Part shown: positions 36,553 to 46,021 of the stretch, in pieces
How positions within the stretch are numbered: the stretch's first letter is position 1
How the letters are laid out: every line of letters starts with the position of its first letter
Assembly (NCBI GenBank): GCA_001769655.1
Contig: MEPC01000002.1
Coordinates: 97,656 to 161,655, forward strand
Direction: 5' to 3'
Source: Bacteroidetes bacterium RIFCSPLOWO2_12_FULL_37_12
GTDB lineage: Bacteria > Bacteroidota > Bacteroidia > 2-12-FULL-37-12
DNA: 64,000 nt
Made by a program: the position numbers and the translations under genes
The notes under the pieces: generated by a model
Database searches by the model: none
The model's input: the letters and a program-made list of their open reading frames with translations, nothing else
What the model was told of the DNA's origin: nothing

Positions 36553-38085
36553 ATGTATTCAAGAAAAATTTTGATTTTATTATTGCCATTATTGTTCTTT
36601 GCTGAAAAAAGCATCGCATCTATACCTTTAAATAATTTTATACCTAAAAGAGATACCACCAGAGGAATTAGGCAATCGCTTGTAAAAATTTACACGTTTC
36701 GGGAAAATAAATTACTCCATTACGGAACAGGAATACTTTTGAATGACAGTGGTATGGTGTTAACCCATTATCATTTAATACAGTCGGCTGATAATATGTT
36801 TATAAAACGTGAAAATCATGTGTATGCCCAGCATGAGATAATTGGAGTAGATGTGCAAAAAGATTTATTATTGTTAAAATTCAAACCCATTGAGGAGGAA
36901 GTATTAACGGGAATCCCATGCTTTTCAGGCATCAAACCGGAAGAAACCAAAGGATGGATTTGTTTTCTCGATGGAGAGCGTCTCGTTCGTCAATCCTCTG
37001 TAGTCCATAGAGTAAATTTGCAAAATAAAGAAACCGAATTACAGGTAACTCCTTTGAATGTCATTCCGGTGGAAATTAATGCAGGCATCCTAATAAGTTC
37101 AACTAAAGAACTAATGGGTTTGGTTACCAGAAAATCAAACGGAAACAACGGTGAGTTTGTGTTGACCCTTTGTTCAGTTATGAAAGGTCTTAGAAAAATT
37201 TCCTCCACTGAAAAAGATCCGTTAAATCTTTTAAATCTGATGGATGTAGGAAAAAATAATTATCGTTCCAGAGACCTCAACCAGGCAGTTGATTATTTTT
37301 TAGAGGTGGTAAGAAAGGATTCAAATTTTTCTGAAGCATATTATTTTTTAGGAATGGTTTATTTTAAACTACGGGAATACGGTGCCAGTAATTATTATTT
37401 TGAAAAATCTCTTGAGAAAAGCCCCGATAACAAAGAAGCATATAATATGATTGGAATAAATCATTTTTTCCGTGAAGAATATGAATTGGCAGAAAAATAT
37501 GCCCTTAAAGCGACTTCTTTGGACTACCAATATCCGAATCCTTATTTAAATCTCGGGAGCATTTATCAAAAGACGGCGAGGGAAAGTTTAGCTATCGCCA
37601 ATTATCAGAAATGTCTTTCGTTGAAACCCGATGTGCCACGAGCATATTGCAATATCGGCATCATTTATGAAAATCAAAAAAAATATACCGAGGCATTAAA
37701 GTATTACAAGAAGGCGTTTGATATTGACTCAACGCTCAGTGAAACATTGGTAAATATGGGAAATGTCTATCTGAGACAAGAAAATTTTAATGGAGCTATC
37801 CGTATTTATAATCAGGCATTAAAAAAAGGATTTTCCCACTGGCTTATTCATTACAATTTGGGAGTTGCATTTTATTTTTCTGAAAAATATCAGGATGCTT
37901 TAAAGGAATTCACTTTTGCTTTAGCAACAAACAAAGAGGAAGCATCCATTCATTATTTTCTTTTTTTGGTAAATGATAAAACAAATAATCAGAAAATGGC
38001 AGATAAACATAAAAGGATTGCGTTAGCCATTCAACCGGAATGGAAAAATAAATCACAAAAAGAAATCCTGGAGGAAATTAAATAG
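36553..38085 (+). CDS. Degenerate trypsin-like domain fused to TPR repeats (copy 1)
   Basis: This is a 510-residue exported protein with a signal peptide (residues 1-22). Residues about 40-215 follow the S1C (HtrA-like) trypsin fold: YGTGILLNDSGMVLTHYHLI holds the His74 position and GVDVQKDLLLLKF the Asp104 position. The serine loop GNSGGP is replaced by VEINAGILIS, so it is not expected to cleave peptides. Residues about 225-500 are seven or so tetratricopeptide repeats (AYYFLGMVYFKLREYGASNYYFEKSL and similar), a protein-binding scaffold. A paralog with the same layout follows at 38171, so this is a tandem duplication. Likely a periplasmic or surface scaffold; its partner is unknown. Confidence 0.8.
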   Translation: MYSRKILILLLPLLFFAEKSIASIPLNNFIPKRDTTRGIRQSLVKIYTFRENKLLHYGTGILLNDSGMVLTHYHLIQSADNMFIKRENHVYAQHEIIGVDVQKDLLLLKFKPIEEEVLTGIPCFSGIKPEETKGWICFLDGERLVRQSSVVHRVNLQNKETELQVTPLNVIPVEINAGILISSTKELMGLVTRKSNGNNGEFVLTLCSVMKGLRKISSTEKDPLNLLNLMDVGKNNYRSRDLNQAVDYFLEVVRKDSNFSEAYYFLGMVYFKLREYGASNYYFEKSLEKSPDNKEAYNMIGINHFFREEYELAEKYALKATSLDYQYPNPYLNLGSIYQKTARESLAIANYQKCLSLKPDVPRAYCNIGIIYENQKKYTEALKYYKKAFDIDSTLSETLVNMGNVYLRQENFNGAIRIYNQALKKGFSHWLIHYNLGVAFYFSEKYQDALKEFTFALATNKEEASIHYFLFLVNDKTNNQKMADKHKRIALAIQPEWKNKSQKEILEEIK

Positions 38086-38110
38086 AAATTGGTCATTGGT
38101 CACGACATAA

Positions 38111-38168
38111 TATCCAACATCCAACATCCAACATCCAACATCCAACATCCAAACATCCAACATCCAAA
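38111..38168. repeat. 7-bp tandem array (ATCCAAC)
   Basis: Eight copies of AACATCC, the last with an extra A, fill the spacer between the two TPR paralogs and run to two bases before the ATG of the second. The same unit recurs at 48584, 53521 and 61279. Confidence 0.9.
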
Positions 38169-38170
38169 AC

Positions 38171-39694
38171 ATGAATCTCAAAAAATCCATCATTTTATAT
38201 ATTGTTTATGTCTTAGGAGCATCCCCTTTCCTCTATTCCCAAACTACATTAACTCCGCAACAAATTTTTGAAAAGGTTAGTTCTTCAATTCTTTCTGTTT
38301 ATACTTTTAAAAATTCACAAATCTTTTCTCAGTCCTCTGGAGTCGTTATAAAAGATAAAGGATGGGTAATAACCACTTATTCAGTTTTTGCAGGATGTGA
38401 TAAATTGATATTAAAGCAGGGGAATCTTATTCTTTCCCATTACAGCATAATAGGCATTGACGTTGAAAAGGACCTGATGATATTATCTGTTGAAACCAGT
38501 TTATTTAACCAACTTAAAAGCACCGATGTTTCTAATCTTTCCATTGGACAAAATGTGTTTGCTGTCAGTTGCCCTTTTGGTTTGGAAAATATTTTCACGG
38601 AAGGGCTGATCAGTGGATTACGGCTTTTTGAAAATCAAGAGTCAAAAAATTTAATTCAATTTACGGCTACTGTTTCCAACGGTTCACAAGGTGGCGCTTT
38701 GATAAATGAAGTAGGCAATCTTATAGGAATTATTTCCCGATCCATGACTTCAGATGGTAATAGAAATTTAGCAGTCCCTGCGTATGAAATTTATAAGATC
38801 CCTCTTATTAAACCCGGGGAAAACATGGAGTTGGAATGGTTTAATACGTTCTATAACGCAAAAAATACATTTCTGAGTGGTAAAACGGATAGAGCTTTGG
38901 AACTCTTTAAAAATGTGTTGAAATTGAAACCGGATTTTCCGGAAGCGAATTATTATACTTCAAGAGTTTTTTACAACAATAGCGTGTTAGATTCGGCGTT
39001 ATTTTATTGCGACAAGGCATTAATAGTAAATCCGGGTTATAGTTCGGCTTTTAATTTAAGGGCATTGATTTATTATGCAAAAAATAATTTTGAACTTATG
39101 ATAAACGATGCACTCTCAGCTATCGCGCTTGATTCGCTCTATGCAAATGCATATAACACGCTTGGCATTGCGTATATGCAAAAAAAGGATTTTACAATAG
39201 CCGAAAAGAATTATTTAAAATCAATCCGTTTGAATCCGGATTATCCGGCTGTTTACAGTAATCTTGGAGTAATATATGAAATGAAAGGGGATTTCACTCA
39301 GGCGGAAATGTATTATAATACTGCTTTAATCAAGGATTCCGGGTATGTGCAAGTGTATGGAAATTTAGGTAATATTTTCATGCGAAAAGGGGACTACCGG
39401 TCCGCCATCAGAATGTTACTAAAAGCCGTTGAAAAAGGCAGAAAACATCCGGTCATTTATTATAACCTGGGTGAATCCTATTATTTTCTCGACATGTATG
39501 AAGATGCTGTGAAATATTTTACCGATGCCTACGAGATGGATGAACAGGATGCTTCCACCTGTTATTTTCTTTACCTTGCATTTTTGCCTTTGGATAAAAA
39601 GAATACAGCGGATGAATGGAAGAAAAGAGCGGTAAAATTAAAACCGGAGTGGAAGAAAATGAATGAAAAGAAAATATTGGAGGAGATAAAGTGA
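38171..39694 (+). CDS. Degenerate trypsin-like domain fused to TPR repeats (copy 2)
   Basis: This 507-residue paralog of the preceding gene has a signal peptide (ending FLYSQ). The protease-like domain spans about residues 35-205. The conserved SSGVVIKDKGWVITTYSVF has Ser71 where HtrA-type enzymes have histidine, Asp101 is present in IDVEKDLMIL, and the serine loop reads NGSQGGAL with Gln173 at the nucleophile position. Two of three catalytic residues are lost, in a different way from copy 1, so both are pseudoproteases that kept the fold. Six or more TPR repeats follow (YNTLGIAYMQKKDFTIAEKNYLKSI and similar). The gene starts right after a heptamer array and lies 85 bases from copy 1. Confidence 0.82.
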   Translation: MNLKKSIILYIVYVLGASPFLYSQTTLTPQQIFEKVSSSILSVYTFKNSQIFSQSSGVVIKDKGWVITTYSVFAGCDKLILKQGNLILSHYSIIGIDVEKDLMILSVETSLFNQLKSTDVSNLSIGQNVFAVSCPFGLENIFTEGLISGLRLFENQESKNLIQFTATVSNGSQGGALINEVGNLIGIISRSMTSDGNRNLAVPAYEIYKIPLIKPGENMELEWFNTFYNAKNTFLSGKTDRALELFKNVLKLKPDFPEANYYTSRVFYNNSVLDSALFYCDKALIVNPGYSSAFNLRALIYYAKNNFELMINDALSAIALDSLYANAYNTLGIAYMQKKDFTIAEKNYLKSIRLNPDYPAVYSNLGVIYEMKGDFTQAEMYYNTALIKDSGYVQVYGNLGNIFMRKGDYRSAIRMLLKAVEKGRKHPVIYYNLGESYYFLDMYEDAVKYFTDAYEMDEQDASTCYFLYLAFLPLDKKNTADEWKKRAVKLKPEWKKMNEKKILEEIK

Positions 39695-39763
39695 GGTTTG
39701 AAAATTTTTAACTATTACTAAATTGTTACTTTTTTGTTTTTCGATTTATTTAAATAAAATATC

Positions 39764-41947
39764 ATGAGATTCAACTTAGCTATTATTTCGATATTTTTTT
39801 CGATTCAATATGGGCTTTCACAACAACCTGAATTGATAATCAATGAGATAATGGCAGATAATATAAATGTGCACAAAGACCGGTTCAATGAATTTGATGA
39901 TTGGGTAGAGGTATATAGTAATGACACTTCTACTATTGACATGAGCGGGATGTATTTCACAGACGATAAAAAAATATTAACTAAATATAAACTAGTTTTA
40001 AAAGATCCTTTTACTACATCCATTCGACCGGGTGGTTTTTTAGTTTTCTGGTTTGATAAGCAAATAGAACAGGGACCCAAACACATTAATTTTAAATTGA
40101 ACAGCAAGGGGGAATTTCTTGCATTGGTTAATAAAGATGGCAAAACAATTATTGACAGTGTCACCTATCCCAACCTCAAGAAAAACATCTCGTTTGGAAG
40201 AAATACAAAGGAGAAAAGAAAATTCGTTTATTTTCTTACCCCAACTCCACGCGAAACTAACAGTGACATTGCTTTTCGGGGTATTTGTTGCAATCCTGTT
40301 TTTTCTCATTCTTCCGGATTTTATCAATCCCCAATTATATTGACAGTGACACCCCGTGAGAAAGGAACAGAAATATTTTACAATCTTAATGGGATTAATC
40401 CTGCAGAAAAAGGAATTTTATATACCAAACCAATCGAAATCAAAAAGAATTCTACGATAAAGTTTTATACTAAAAACAAAGAATTTCTATCTTCGGAGCC
40501 GGTGTTGAGGACTTTTTTTATTAACGAACATAAAAATTTACCGGTTTTTTCTCTTTCAGTGGATTCGTTTTACTTGTTTGGTCCAAAAGGAATATATTCA
40601 AATCAAATCAGCTATCAGGTTGTTCCGGCGGATGTGGAATATTTTGACTGGGATGGGAATAAAAATTTTGAAATGAAAGGCGATTTAAAAACCACAGGCC
40701 AAGCCATCAAAACATTTCCTCAACGCAGTTTATCCATTCATACGAATAAGCAACTCGGAGAGGAATTTATTAATTATCCTCTTTTTGATACCAGAAAAAG
40801 AAAAAAGTACAGTGGCTTTTTACTCCGTAATTCAGGTAACGATTGGGCATATACCTTGTTCAAAGATGCACTGCTACAGACCTTAACCTACCGGGGAATG
40901 GATAATGACATTCAAGCATACGAACCATGTGTGGTATATATAAATGGTGAATATTATGGCATACATAACCTGAGGGAGAAAATCTGCAAACATTACATAA
41001 GTAACCGCTTTGGCGTGGCAGAAGAAAAAATGGATTTTGTGGAAGTAAATAATCGTGCGTTAGTGGGTTCCGACAAGGATTATGATTCCATATTAAATTT
41101 TGCCGAAAATAATTCACTCAGTGTGATAAAAAATTACAACTATATAACTGAACGTATTGATTTGAATAATTTTATTGATTATCAGATTTCTGAAATATAT
41201 TTTGCAAATATTGATTGGCCCATGGCAAACCGAAAATATTGGAAAGAAGAAACACCCGGAAGTAAATGGCGATGGATACTGATTGATACTGACCTAGGTT
41301 TCACCAAAAAAAACGGCAAGCATATTAATAGTTTGGATTATGCAAGTGGAATAAATAATTATCATTTGCCCCATCTTACAGAACCACTTTTAAATTCAAC
41401 AATTTTATTCAGGGCGTTGATTCAGAACGAGGAATTTAAAAATAAATTCATAACTCGGTTTGCCGATTGTCTGAACTCGAACTTTGAACCAACACGGGTT
41501 AATAAATTTATAGATTCACTGAAAAATCAATTAGTGGTTGAAATGCCTTATCACATAGCCAGATGGAAGGATAGAGGTGGGATTCAAAGCATGGAACAAT
41601 GGGATAAAAATATCCAGAATCTTAGAGTATTCGCCAATGAAAGAGCTGATACCATGCGATGGTTTATGCAAAAAAAATATCATTTATCAGAAACATGCAA
41701 AGTAACTATCCAGTCAGAAGATGAAAATGGAAAAAGCATTTCCGGAAATGTAAAACTTAATTCCTTAACAATAAATACTTTTCCATGGACAGGTATTTAT
41801 TTTAAAAATCTTCCTGTAAGAGCTGAGGCAATGGATTGGAAGGGTTTTGAATTTAAAGAGTGGAAAGAAAACCCAGAAACAAAGCATGAAATTATAGTTC
41901 TACCGAAAGATTCTGTATTGAAATTGATTGCAGTATATAAACGATAG
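39764..41947 (+). CDS. Secreted CotH-kinase family protein with lamin-tail-like domain
   Basis: This 727-residue exported protein has a signal peptide (residues 1-19, YGLSQ). Domains in order: a lamin-tail-like beta domain (ELIINEIMADN, then DDWVEVYSND and KYKLVLKDPF, residues 20-140), a chitobiase/FN3-like domain (GTEIFYNLNGINPAEKGILYTKPIEI, residues 170-260) and a CotH kinase domain (residues 290-600) with GFLLRNSGNDW, YINGEYYGIHNLREKI, and KWRWILIDTDLGF carrying the two aspartates of the metal site. CotH proteins are atypical protein kinases of spore coats; bacterial secreted versions have uncertain substrates. No T9SS signal is seen at the C-terminus. It is followed by ndk on the same strand, 57 bases after the stop, which looks incidental. 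Confidence 0.88.
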   Translation: MRFNLAIISIFFSIQYGLSQQPELIINEIMADNINVHKDRFNEFDDWVEVYSNDTSTIDMSGMYFTDDKKILTKYKLVLKDPFTTSIRPGGFLVFWFDKQIEQGPKHINFKLNSKGEFLALVNKDGKTIIDSVTYPNLKKNISFGRNTKEKRKFVYFLTPTPRETNSDIAFRGICCNPVFSHSSGFYQSPIILTVTPREKGTEIFYNLNGINPAEKGILYTKPIEIKKNSTIKFYTKNKEFLSSEPVLRTFFINEHKNLPVFSLSVDSFYLFGPKGIYSNQISYQVVPADVEYFDWDGNKNFEMKGDLKTTGQAIKTFPQRSLSIHTNKQLGEEFINYPLFDTRKRKKYSGFLLRNSGNDWAYTLFKDALLQTLTYRGMDNDIQAYEPCVVYINGEYYGIHNLREKICKHYISNRFGVAEEKMDFVEVNNRALVGSDKDYDSILNFAENNSLSVIKNYNYITERIDLNNFIDYQISEIYFANIDWPMANRKYWKEETPGSKWRWILIDTDLGFTKKNGKHINSLDYASGINNYHLPHLTEPLLNSTILFRALIQNEEFKNKFITRFADCLNSNFEPTRVNKFIDSLKNQLVVEMPYHIARWKDRGGIQSMEQWDKNIQNLRVFANERADTMRWFMQKKYHLSETCKVTIQSEDENGKSISGNVKLNSLTINTFPWTGIYFKNLPVRAEAMDWKGFEFKEWKENPETKHEIIVLPKDSVLKLIAVYKR

Positions 41948-42004
41948 CCACGATACCATATCCTACAGAAAAATTTCATACTTTTGGAAAAAAGTTTAAA
42001 ACAC

Positions 42005-42424
42005 ATGTCCGGAAATTTAACCTATTCCATGATAAAGCCCGAAGCAGTGCAAAAGGGTTTTACGGGTCCAATTCTTTCACATATTCAAAAAGCAGGATTC
42101 AGAATTACTGCGTTGAAAATGCTCAAAATTTCAGAAGAAGTTGCTGGAAAATTTTATGCAATTCACAAAGAAAGACCATTTTTCAATGATCTTATAAAAT
42201 ATATTTCATCGGGTCCCATTGTTCCGATGATTTTAGAAAAAGAAAATGCGGTGGAAGAATTCAGGAAATTGATTGGCGCCACTAATCCTAAAAATGCAAC
42301 GCCTGGCACTATCAGAAATCTTTATGCGGAATCCATCGAGCAGAATGCCATTCATGGGTCGGATTCAGATGAGAATGCAGTGATCGAGGCAGATTTCTTT
42401 TTTCCAAGGAGCGATAGATTTTAG
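42005..42424 (+). CDS. ndk: Nucleoside-diphosphate kinase
   Basis: This 139-residue enzyme transfers the gamma-phosphate between nucleoside triphosphates and diphosphates. It carries the catalytic His117 in NAIHGSDS, the N-terminal YSMIKPEAVQKG, and GATNPKNATPGTIR. An in-frame ATG at 41984 would add seven residues outside the family's start, so the ATG at 42005 is chosen. It is compact and complete. The neighbouring CotH gene does not suggest a shared role, and the downstream spacer holds an 8-bp array. Confidence 0.96.
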   Translation: MSGNLTYSMIKPEAVQKGFTGPILSHIQKAGFRITALKMLKISEEVAGKFYAIHKERPFFNDLIKYISSGPIVPMILEKENAVEEFRKLIGATNPKNATPGTIRNLYAESIEQNAIHGSDSDENAVIEADFFFPRSDRF

Positions 42425-42430
42425 AAATGC

Positions 42431-42470
42431 TACCACCTAACCATTTAACTATTTAACCATCTAACCATAT
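42431..42470. repeat. 8-bp tandem array (ACCATCTA)
   Basis: Copies of ACCATTTA, ACTATTTA and ACCATCTA lie between ndk and the DUF721 gene, the same family as the array at 28825. Confidence 0.75.
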
Positions 42471-42510
42471 ATCAGAAAATATACGGAAATCAAATTTCTT
42501 CCGGTATATT

Positions 42511-42828
42511 TTAGAGAATCACTATATCATCTACTATTCGCTCTCCCATATCCCGGGTGATTAATTGTAAAAGTTTTGTTTTATGATAGCTTAATTCCTG
42601 TTTTACCACTGAAGAACGGGTTTTTATATAAAGTTTCCCCTCTTTGACATAAATCTGGCTGGTTTCCTTGGCAATCAGGTTTCCGGCAATTTTGCTCCAA
42701 CTATTAATTAACGCCGCTTCCTTCACTTTAGTGTCGAGGTTATAAAATTTCAACATCTCATCAATGGCATTTTTAATGGGCTTGGTGCTTTTATCGCGAG
42801 GGAGTGTTCGGGTTTCTGCATTCATCAC
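42511..42828 (-). CDS. DUF721 (DciA-like) protein
   Basis: This 105-residue protein has the DUF721/DciA pattern: IKNAIDEMLKFYNLDTKVKEAALINSWSKIAG, then KLYIKTRSSVVKQELSYHK. In species without DnaC, DciA proteins help load the replicative helicase, and DUF721 proteins of Bacteroidota are thought to share that role, though this one is short and lacks the long DciA linker. The ATG at 42828 overlaps the thioredoxin stop by four bases, placing it last in an operon with ruvB. Confidence 0.85.
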   Translation of the reverse strand: MMNAETRTLPRDKSTKPIKNAIDEMLKFYNLDTKVKEAALINSWSKIAGNLIAKETSQIYVKEGKLYIKTRSSVVKQELSYHKTKLLQLITRDMGERIVDDIVIL

Positions 42829-43784
42829 AATTTCAATTTTATTTTATCCATCAAAACATTCAACGATGGCTGATTTCTTTTTTCCTTTTTCAGAATTTTT
42901 TGCGCTTTTTTAGCTGTTTCAAAAGCGTCTTCAATATTGCCATAAGCATACTGTAATGCAGATTTTGTTTCCAGAATTTCTACCGTTTGATTTTTGCGAA
43001 CGGCTTCGTTTATCCACCGCAACATCACCGGTTCAACTTGAAACCTGTTTTCTATAGCCCGGTAAGAGAACAAATGCATTTGATCGGCATTAAGTAAGTT
43101 TTTTTCAAAAAGTATGTTTACAGTTTGTATGTATTTATCCGTATTCTGACTGCTAAGATAAAAATATAAATCGAGAAAATGAGAGAAAGTGTCACCGTTT
43201 ATTTTTTCATATTTATTTTTCAAGTCCAAAAAATCGAAATCCTTTTTTTGCTTACCATATACCAATATTTTCTCATAAAAATCTGTTACATGCTTTTCAT
43301 TTTTTGTAATTCTATCCAATGAGTCAAAATAGGCAGTTCGCATGGCAAAGTAGTCCTCATTAACCGGTTCCGGCATTGCCTTGCTGTCGGCATATCCTTC
43401 AAGAACTTCAAGGAATTCATCAGGAGGTTGAAATCCTATTTCCATGTTAATCAGTTTTCCGTTATAATCAAAAAAACCAATGGAAGGGTATGAACCAATT
43501 CGATATTTTACAGCAATGGGTCTGCCTTCAGGTGATTCACAATCCACTTTATAAGCGATAAAATATTTATTGGAATACAACCCTACTTTTTCCGATTTGA
43601 AAGTAATGTTTGTCATCATCTTGCAGGGTCCGCACCAGGTAGTGTAGAAATCAACAAAAAAGGGTTTGCGCTTTTTTTGTGCTTCAGCGAGGAGTTCGTC
43701 CCAGGTTCCATGAAAGAAATCAATTCCCTGAGCAAAAGTTAAGAATGATATAAATATAAAAATAAGTGGAAGTAATTTTTTCAT
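42825..43784 (-). CDS. Periplasmic thioredoxin-like protein with alpha-helical tail
   Basis: This 319-residue exported protein starts with a signal peptide (MKKLLPLIFIFISFLTFAQ). Residues about 25-140 are a thioredoxin domain with DFYTTWCGPCKMM (Cys51, Cys54). It is of the DsbD-C/DUF255 type with ARKRKPFFVDF-like opening. The remaining 180 residues are helical, with TPR-like features (FDFLDLKNKYEKINGD, YAYGNIEDAFETAKKAQKIL). The frame extends upstream to 43844, but that extension is repeat-derived (an AGATGTTTGATATT array) and lies before the signal peptide, so the ATG at 43782-43784 is used. It likely reduces or oxidises envelope disulfides. Between ruvB and DUF721 in an operon. Confidence 0.88.
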   Translation of the reverse strand: MKKLLPLIFIFISFLTFAQGIDFFHGTWDELLAEAQKKRKPFFVDFYTTWCGPCKMMTNITFKSEKVGLYSNKYFIAYKVDCESPEGRPIAVKYRIGSYPSIGFFDYNGKLINMEIGFQPPDEFLEVLEGYADSKAMPEPVNEDYFAMRTAYFDSLDRITKNEKHVTDFYEKILVYGKQKKDFDFLDLKNKYEKINGDTFSHFLDLYFYLSSQNTDKYIQTVNILFEKNLLNADQMHLFSYRAIENRFQVEPVMLRWINEAVRKNQTVEILETKSALQYAYGNIEDAFETAKKAQKILKKEKRNQPSLNVLMDKIKLKL

Positions 43785-43849
43785 ACCGCAAAGGTAGGAA
43801 AAAGATAGATGTTTGATATTAGATGTTTGAAACTTGAAGTTCATAGTTA

Positions 43850-44875
43850 TTAAAATAAAGAAGATTGACCGGCGGGAATTATTTTACCGAGATGTTGATA
43901 AGCCAACGGAGTAGCTACTCTTCCACGGGGTGTTCGTTTCATATAACCCTCCTGAATAAGAAAGGGTTCGTACATTTCTTCCAATGTATCGGTTTCTTCA
44001 CTGCAGGAAATAGCAATAGTTGATAAGCCCACAGGTCCCCCATTGAATTTTTCGATAATCACTGAAAGTATTTTATTATCCATTTCATCCAATCCATGCT
44101 CATCAACTTCCAATGCCGTAAGTGCCATTCTGGCAATGTCATTGTTAATTTTCCCTTTGCCTTTTATTTGGGCAAAATCCCTTGTTCGCCTCAATAACAT
44201 ATTGCAAATCCGTGGAGTTCCCCTGCTTCTTCTTGCAATTTCAAAAGATGCATCTTCTTCTATCGGAGTATCTAATATGATGGCGGAACGTTTTACAATG
44301 GTTTTCAGAAACGGAGCTGTATAATATTCCAAACGGGATGTAATTCCAAACCGGGAACGCAAAGGAGCTGTCAACAAACCGGCACGCGTGGTAGCGCCTA
44401 TCAAGGTAAAGGGATTAATTTTTATTTGAACGCTCCTGGCATTGGGTCCTGTTTCTATCATTATATCAATTTTATAGTCCTCCATGGCAGAATATAAATA
44501 CTCTTCAACCACAGGACTTAGCCGGTGAATTTCATCAATAAACAAAACATCCCCCTTTTCGAGATTTGTTAACAGTCCTGCCAGGTCACCGGGTTTTTCA
44601 AGCACCGGACCGGAAGTGACTTTAATATTTACCTGCAACTCATTGGCAATAATATATGCCAGGGTTGTCTTACCCAACCCGGGAGGTCCATACAATAAAA
44701 CATGGTCAAGCGCCTCAGAACGAAGTTTAGCGGCTTGCACATAAATTTTCAGATTCTCTACTATTTTTTCCTGCCCGGTAAAGTCAGAAAAAGTCAACGG
44801 TCTTAAACGATTTTCAAATTCCCGGTCGTCGGTAGAAATATCACTTTTGTTGGTCTTAAGAAATTCCGGCTTCAT
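43850..44875 (-). CDS. ruvB: Holliday junction branch-migration helicase RuvB
   Basis: This 341-residue AAA+ ATPase drives RuvA-guided branch migration in recombination. Walker A is GPPGLGKT (63-70), Walker B is [10 protein letters not shown] near 113-122, the sensor and arginine finger region is [19 protein letters not shown], and the winged-helix C-terminus has [21 protein letters not shown]. It is full length. The start overlaps the upstream gene's stop by four bases (ATGA type), so they are translationally coupled. Confidence 0.97.
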   Translation of the reverse strand: MKPEFLKTNKSDISTDDREFENRLRPLTFSDFTGQEKIVENLKIYVQAAKLRSEALDHVLLYGPPGLGKTTLAYIIANELQVNIKVTSGPVLEKPGDLAGLLTNLEKGDVLFIDEIHRLSPVVEEYLYSAMEDYKIDIMIETGPNARSVQIKINPFTLIGATTRAGLLTAPLRSRFGITSRLEYYTAPFLKTIVKRSAIILDTPIEEDASFEIARRSRGTPRICNMLLRRTRDFAQIKGKGKINNDIARMALTALEVDEHGLDEMDNKILSVIIEKFNGGPVGLSTIAISCSEETDTLEEMYEPFLIQEGYMKRTPRGRVATPLAYQHLGKIIPAGQSSLF

Positions 44876-45723
44876 TTTTTACGGGTAGGTTTTTGAGGAG
44901 AGGTTTTGGCAGTTCCCGTAGTGGGTTTTATTTTGTTTTTACCGGTATTTGTTGTTGATAGATTATCTTTTATTTTCTTTTCTGAAGAAGTTGATTTGTT
45001 CTCTCCTTTAGCAGGAGCGGGAGCCAATTTTCTTGCTTCTTCTACATTAATTTTTTTTCCATCTCTGAACGCAACCGTGAATGCGTCTTTTAATCCCATC
45101 CTGCGGATGTCGGTTTCAAATGCTTTAGAGGTCTCAAAATCCCGGAATTGTCCTAATGTATATTTTGTGAGATCTGCATCATTAGTACTTGAAAGAGCAT
45201 CGTTATTCCACAGATAATCCCGGATGTCAAAACTTTTAAAAGCGCCAATCTGAACTTTAAAAATAATGCCGTTTTCAATACCTTTTTTGACAGGAGGGGG
45301 TTCTTTGGGTTGGGATACCTGAACGGAGTTTTGTGTAGTATCGGGTGGCTTATTTTGAAGAGATGCTACCACTCCCGTCAGTTCATCTACTTGCTTTTTT
45401 AAATCTTCATTGGCAAGCGTCAATTCCACTTCTTTTTTTTGTAACTGGTCAGATTTTGCTTTAATGGTTTTCTGTCCTTCTGTCAACTCACTTATTTTTG
45501 TCTCATAGTCATCAATCATTTTTTTGTAATCAAGAGGTTTCTGACGGTTTTTTTTCTTTTTCCATTCTTTGGTAAGAGCTTTTAATTCCTTTTTGGTTAA
45601 GGGTTTTTCTTCCTCAGCTTTATTTCCTTTTGCCTTGCTTTTTCCTTTTTGAGCGAAAGCATTAAATGAAAAAATGATAAATAAGACAAAAATTAAAAAA
45701 AATAGTTTTTTATGATTTTTCAT
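44872..45723 (-). CDS. Secreted coiled-coil protein with SPOR-like domain
   Basis: This 283-residue exported protein has a signal peptide ([19 protein letters not shown]). A lysine-rich stretch precedes a coiled coil (about residues 65-125, [17 protein letters not shown] and similar). A small C-terminal domain around residues 155-230 ([12 protein letters not shown], then [24 protein letters not shown], then [12 protein letters not shown]) matches the SPOR fold that binds bare glycan strands at division sites. The rest is a basic, low-complexity tail. It is the first gene of the operon with ruvB. The SPOR assignment is by pattern only. Confidence 0.8.
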   Translation of the reverse strand: MKNHKKLFFLIFVLFIIFSFNAFAQKGKSKAKGNKAEEEKPLTKKELKALTKEWKKKKNRQKPLDYKKMIDDYETKISELTEGQKTIKAKSDQLQKKEVELTLANEDLKKQVDELTGVVASLQNKPPDTTQNSVQVSQPKEPPPVKKGIENGIIFKVQIGAFKSFDIRDYLWNNDALSSTNDADLTKYTLGQFRDFETSKAFETDIRRMGLKDAFTVAFRDGKKINVEEARKLAPAPAKGENKSTSSEKKIKDNLSTTNTGKNKIKPTTGTAKTSPQKPTRKK

Positions 45724-45783
45724 GGGTTGGCTTTAAACTATATAGAGTGCAAATATATAATTTTTTTTATTCTTACAGAAAAG

Positions 45784-45856
45784 AGCCTCCTATTGGGTTC
45801 GAACCAACGACCTACGCTTTACGAAAGCGTCGCTCTACCAACTGAGCTAAAGAGGC
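45784..45856 (-). tRNA. tRNA-Thr, anticodon CGT
   Basis: Read on the minus strand, 73 bases fold as a cloverleaf: acceptor GCCTCTT with AGGAGGC and discriminator T, D arm GCTC/GAGC, anticodon stem ACGCT/AGCGT with loop TTCGTAA and anticodon CGT, and T arm TTGG TTCGAAC CCAA. It reads the ACG codon. CCA is not encoded. U73 is usual for threonine tRNAs. Confidence 0.96.
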
Positions 45857-45881
45857 GGGGTTTGGGGCTTTGGAAATTGGG

Positions 45882-45946
45882 CAGTGGCTAAATTTTTTTT
45901 TAATTCAATTTATGGTTTAATTGCGTGGGTACCGAACAGTGACAAT
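45882..45946. repeat. Dispersed repeat, copy B (first copy at 18451)
   Basis: It matches the copy at 18451-18518 in order and length: CAGTGGCTAA, a T-run, TCAATTTATGGTTTAATTGCG, then TGGGTACCGAAC and ACAATTT. It lies 25 bases upstream of the tRNA-Thr gene's 5' end. The inverted repeat arm of copy A is absent here, so only the right-hand part is shared. Confidence 0.75.
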
Positions 45947-46021
45947 TTATGCAAAGTTAATATTTTTTTCCAAAAGTTTCTTATTTTGAATTCTTTTTAA
46001 TTCATTTGTGCGGTTATTGGA

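Noticed and set aside
38111..38168. Tandem repeats considered as a CRISPR array
   Set aside because: Units are 7 bp with no unique spacers; the same holds for the arrays at 3499, 46060 and 48584. No cas gene is present.
38089..38271. Open frame of 60 codons with NIQHP repeats
   Set aside because: It is translated from the heptamer array and overlaps the start of the second TPR gene in another frame.
43785..43844. N-terminal extension of the thioredoxin-like protein
   Set aside because: The 20 residues are encoded by a short repeat and precede a complete signal peptide.
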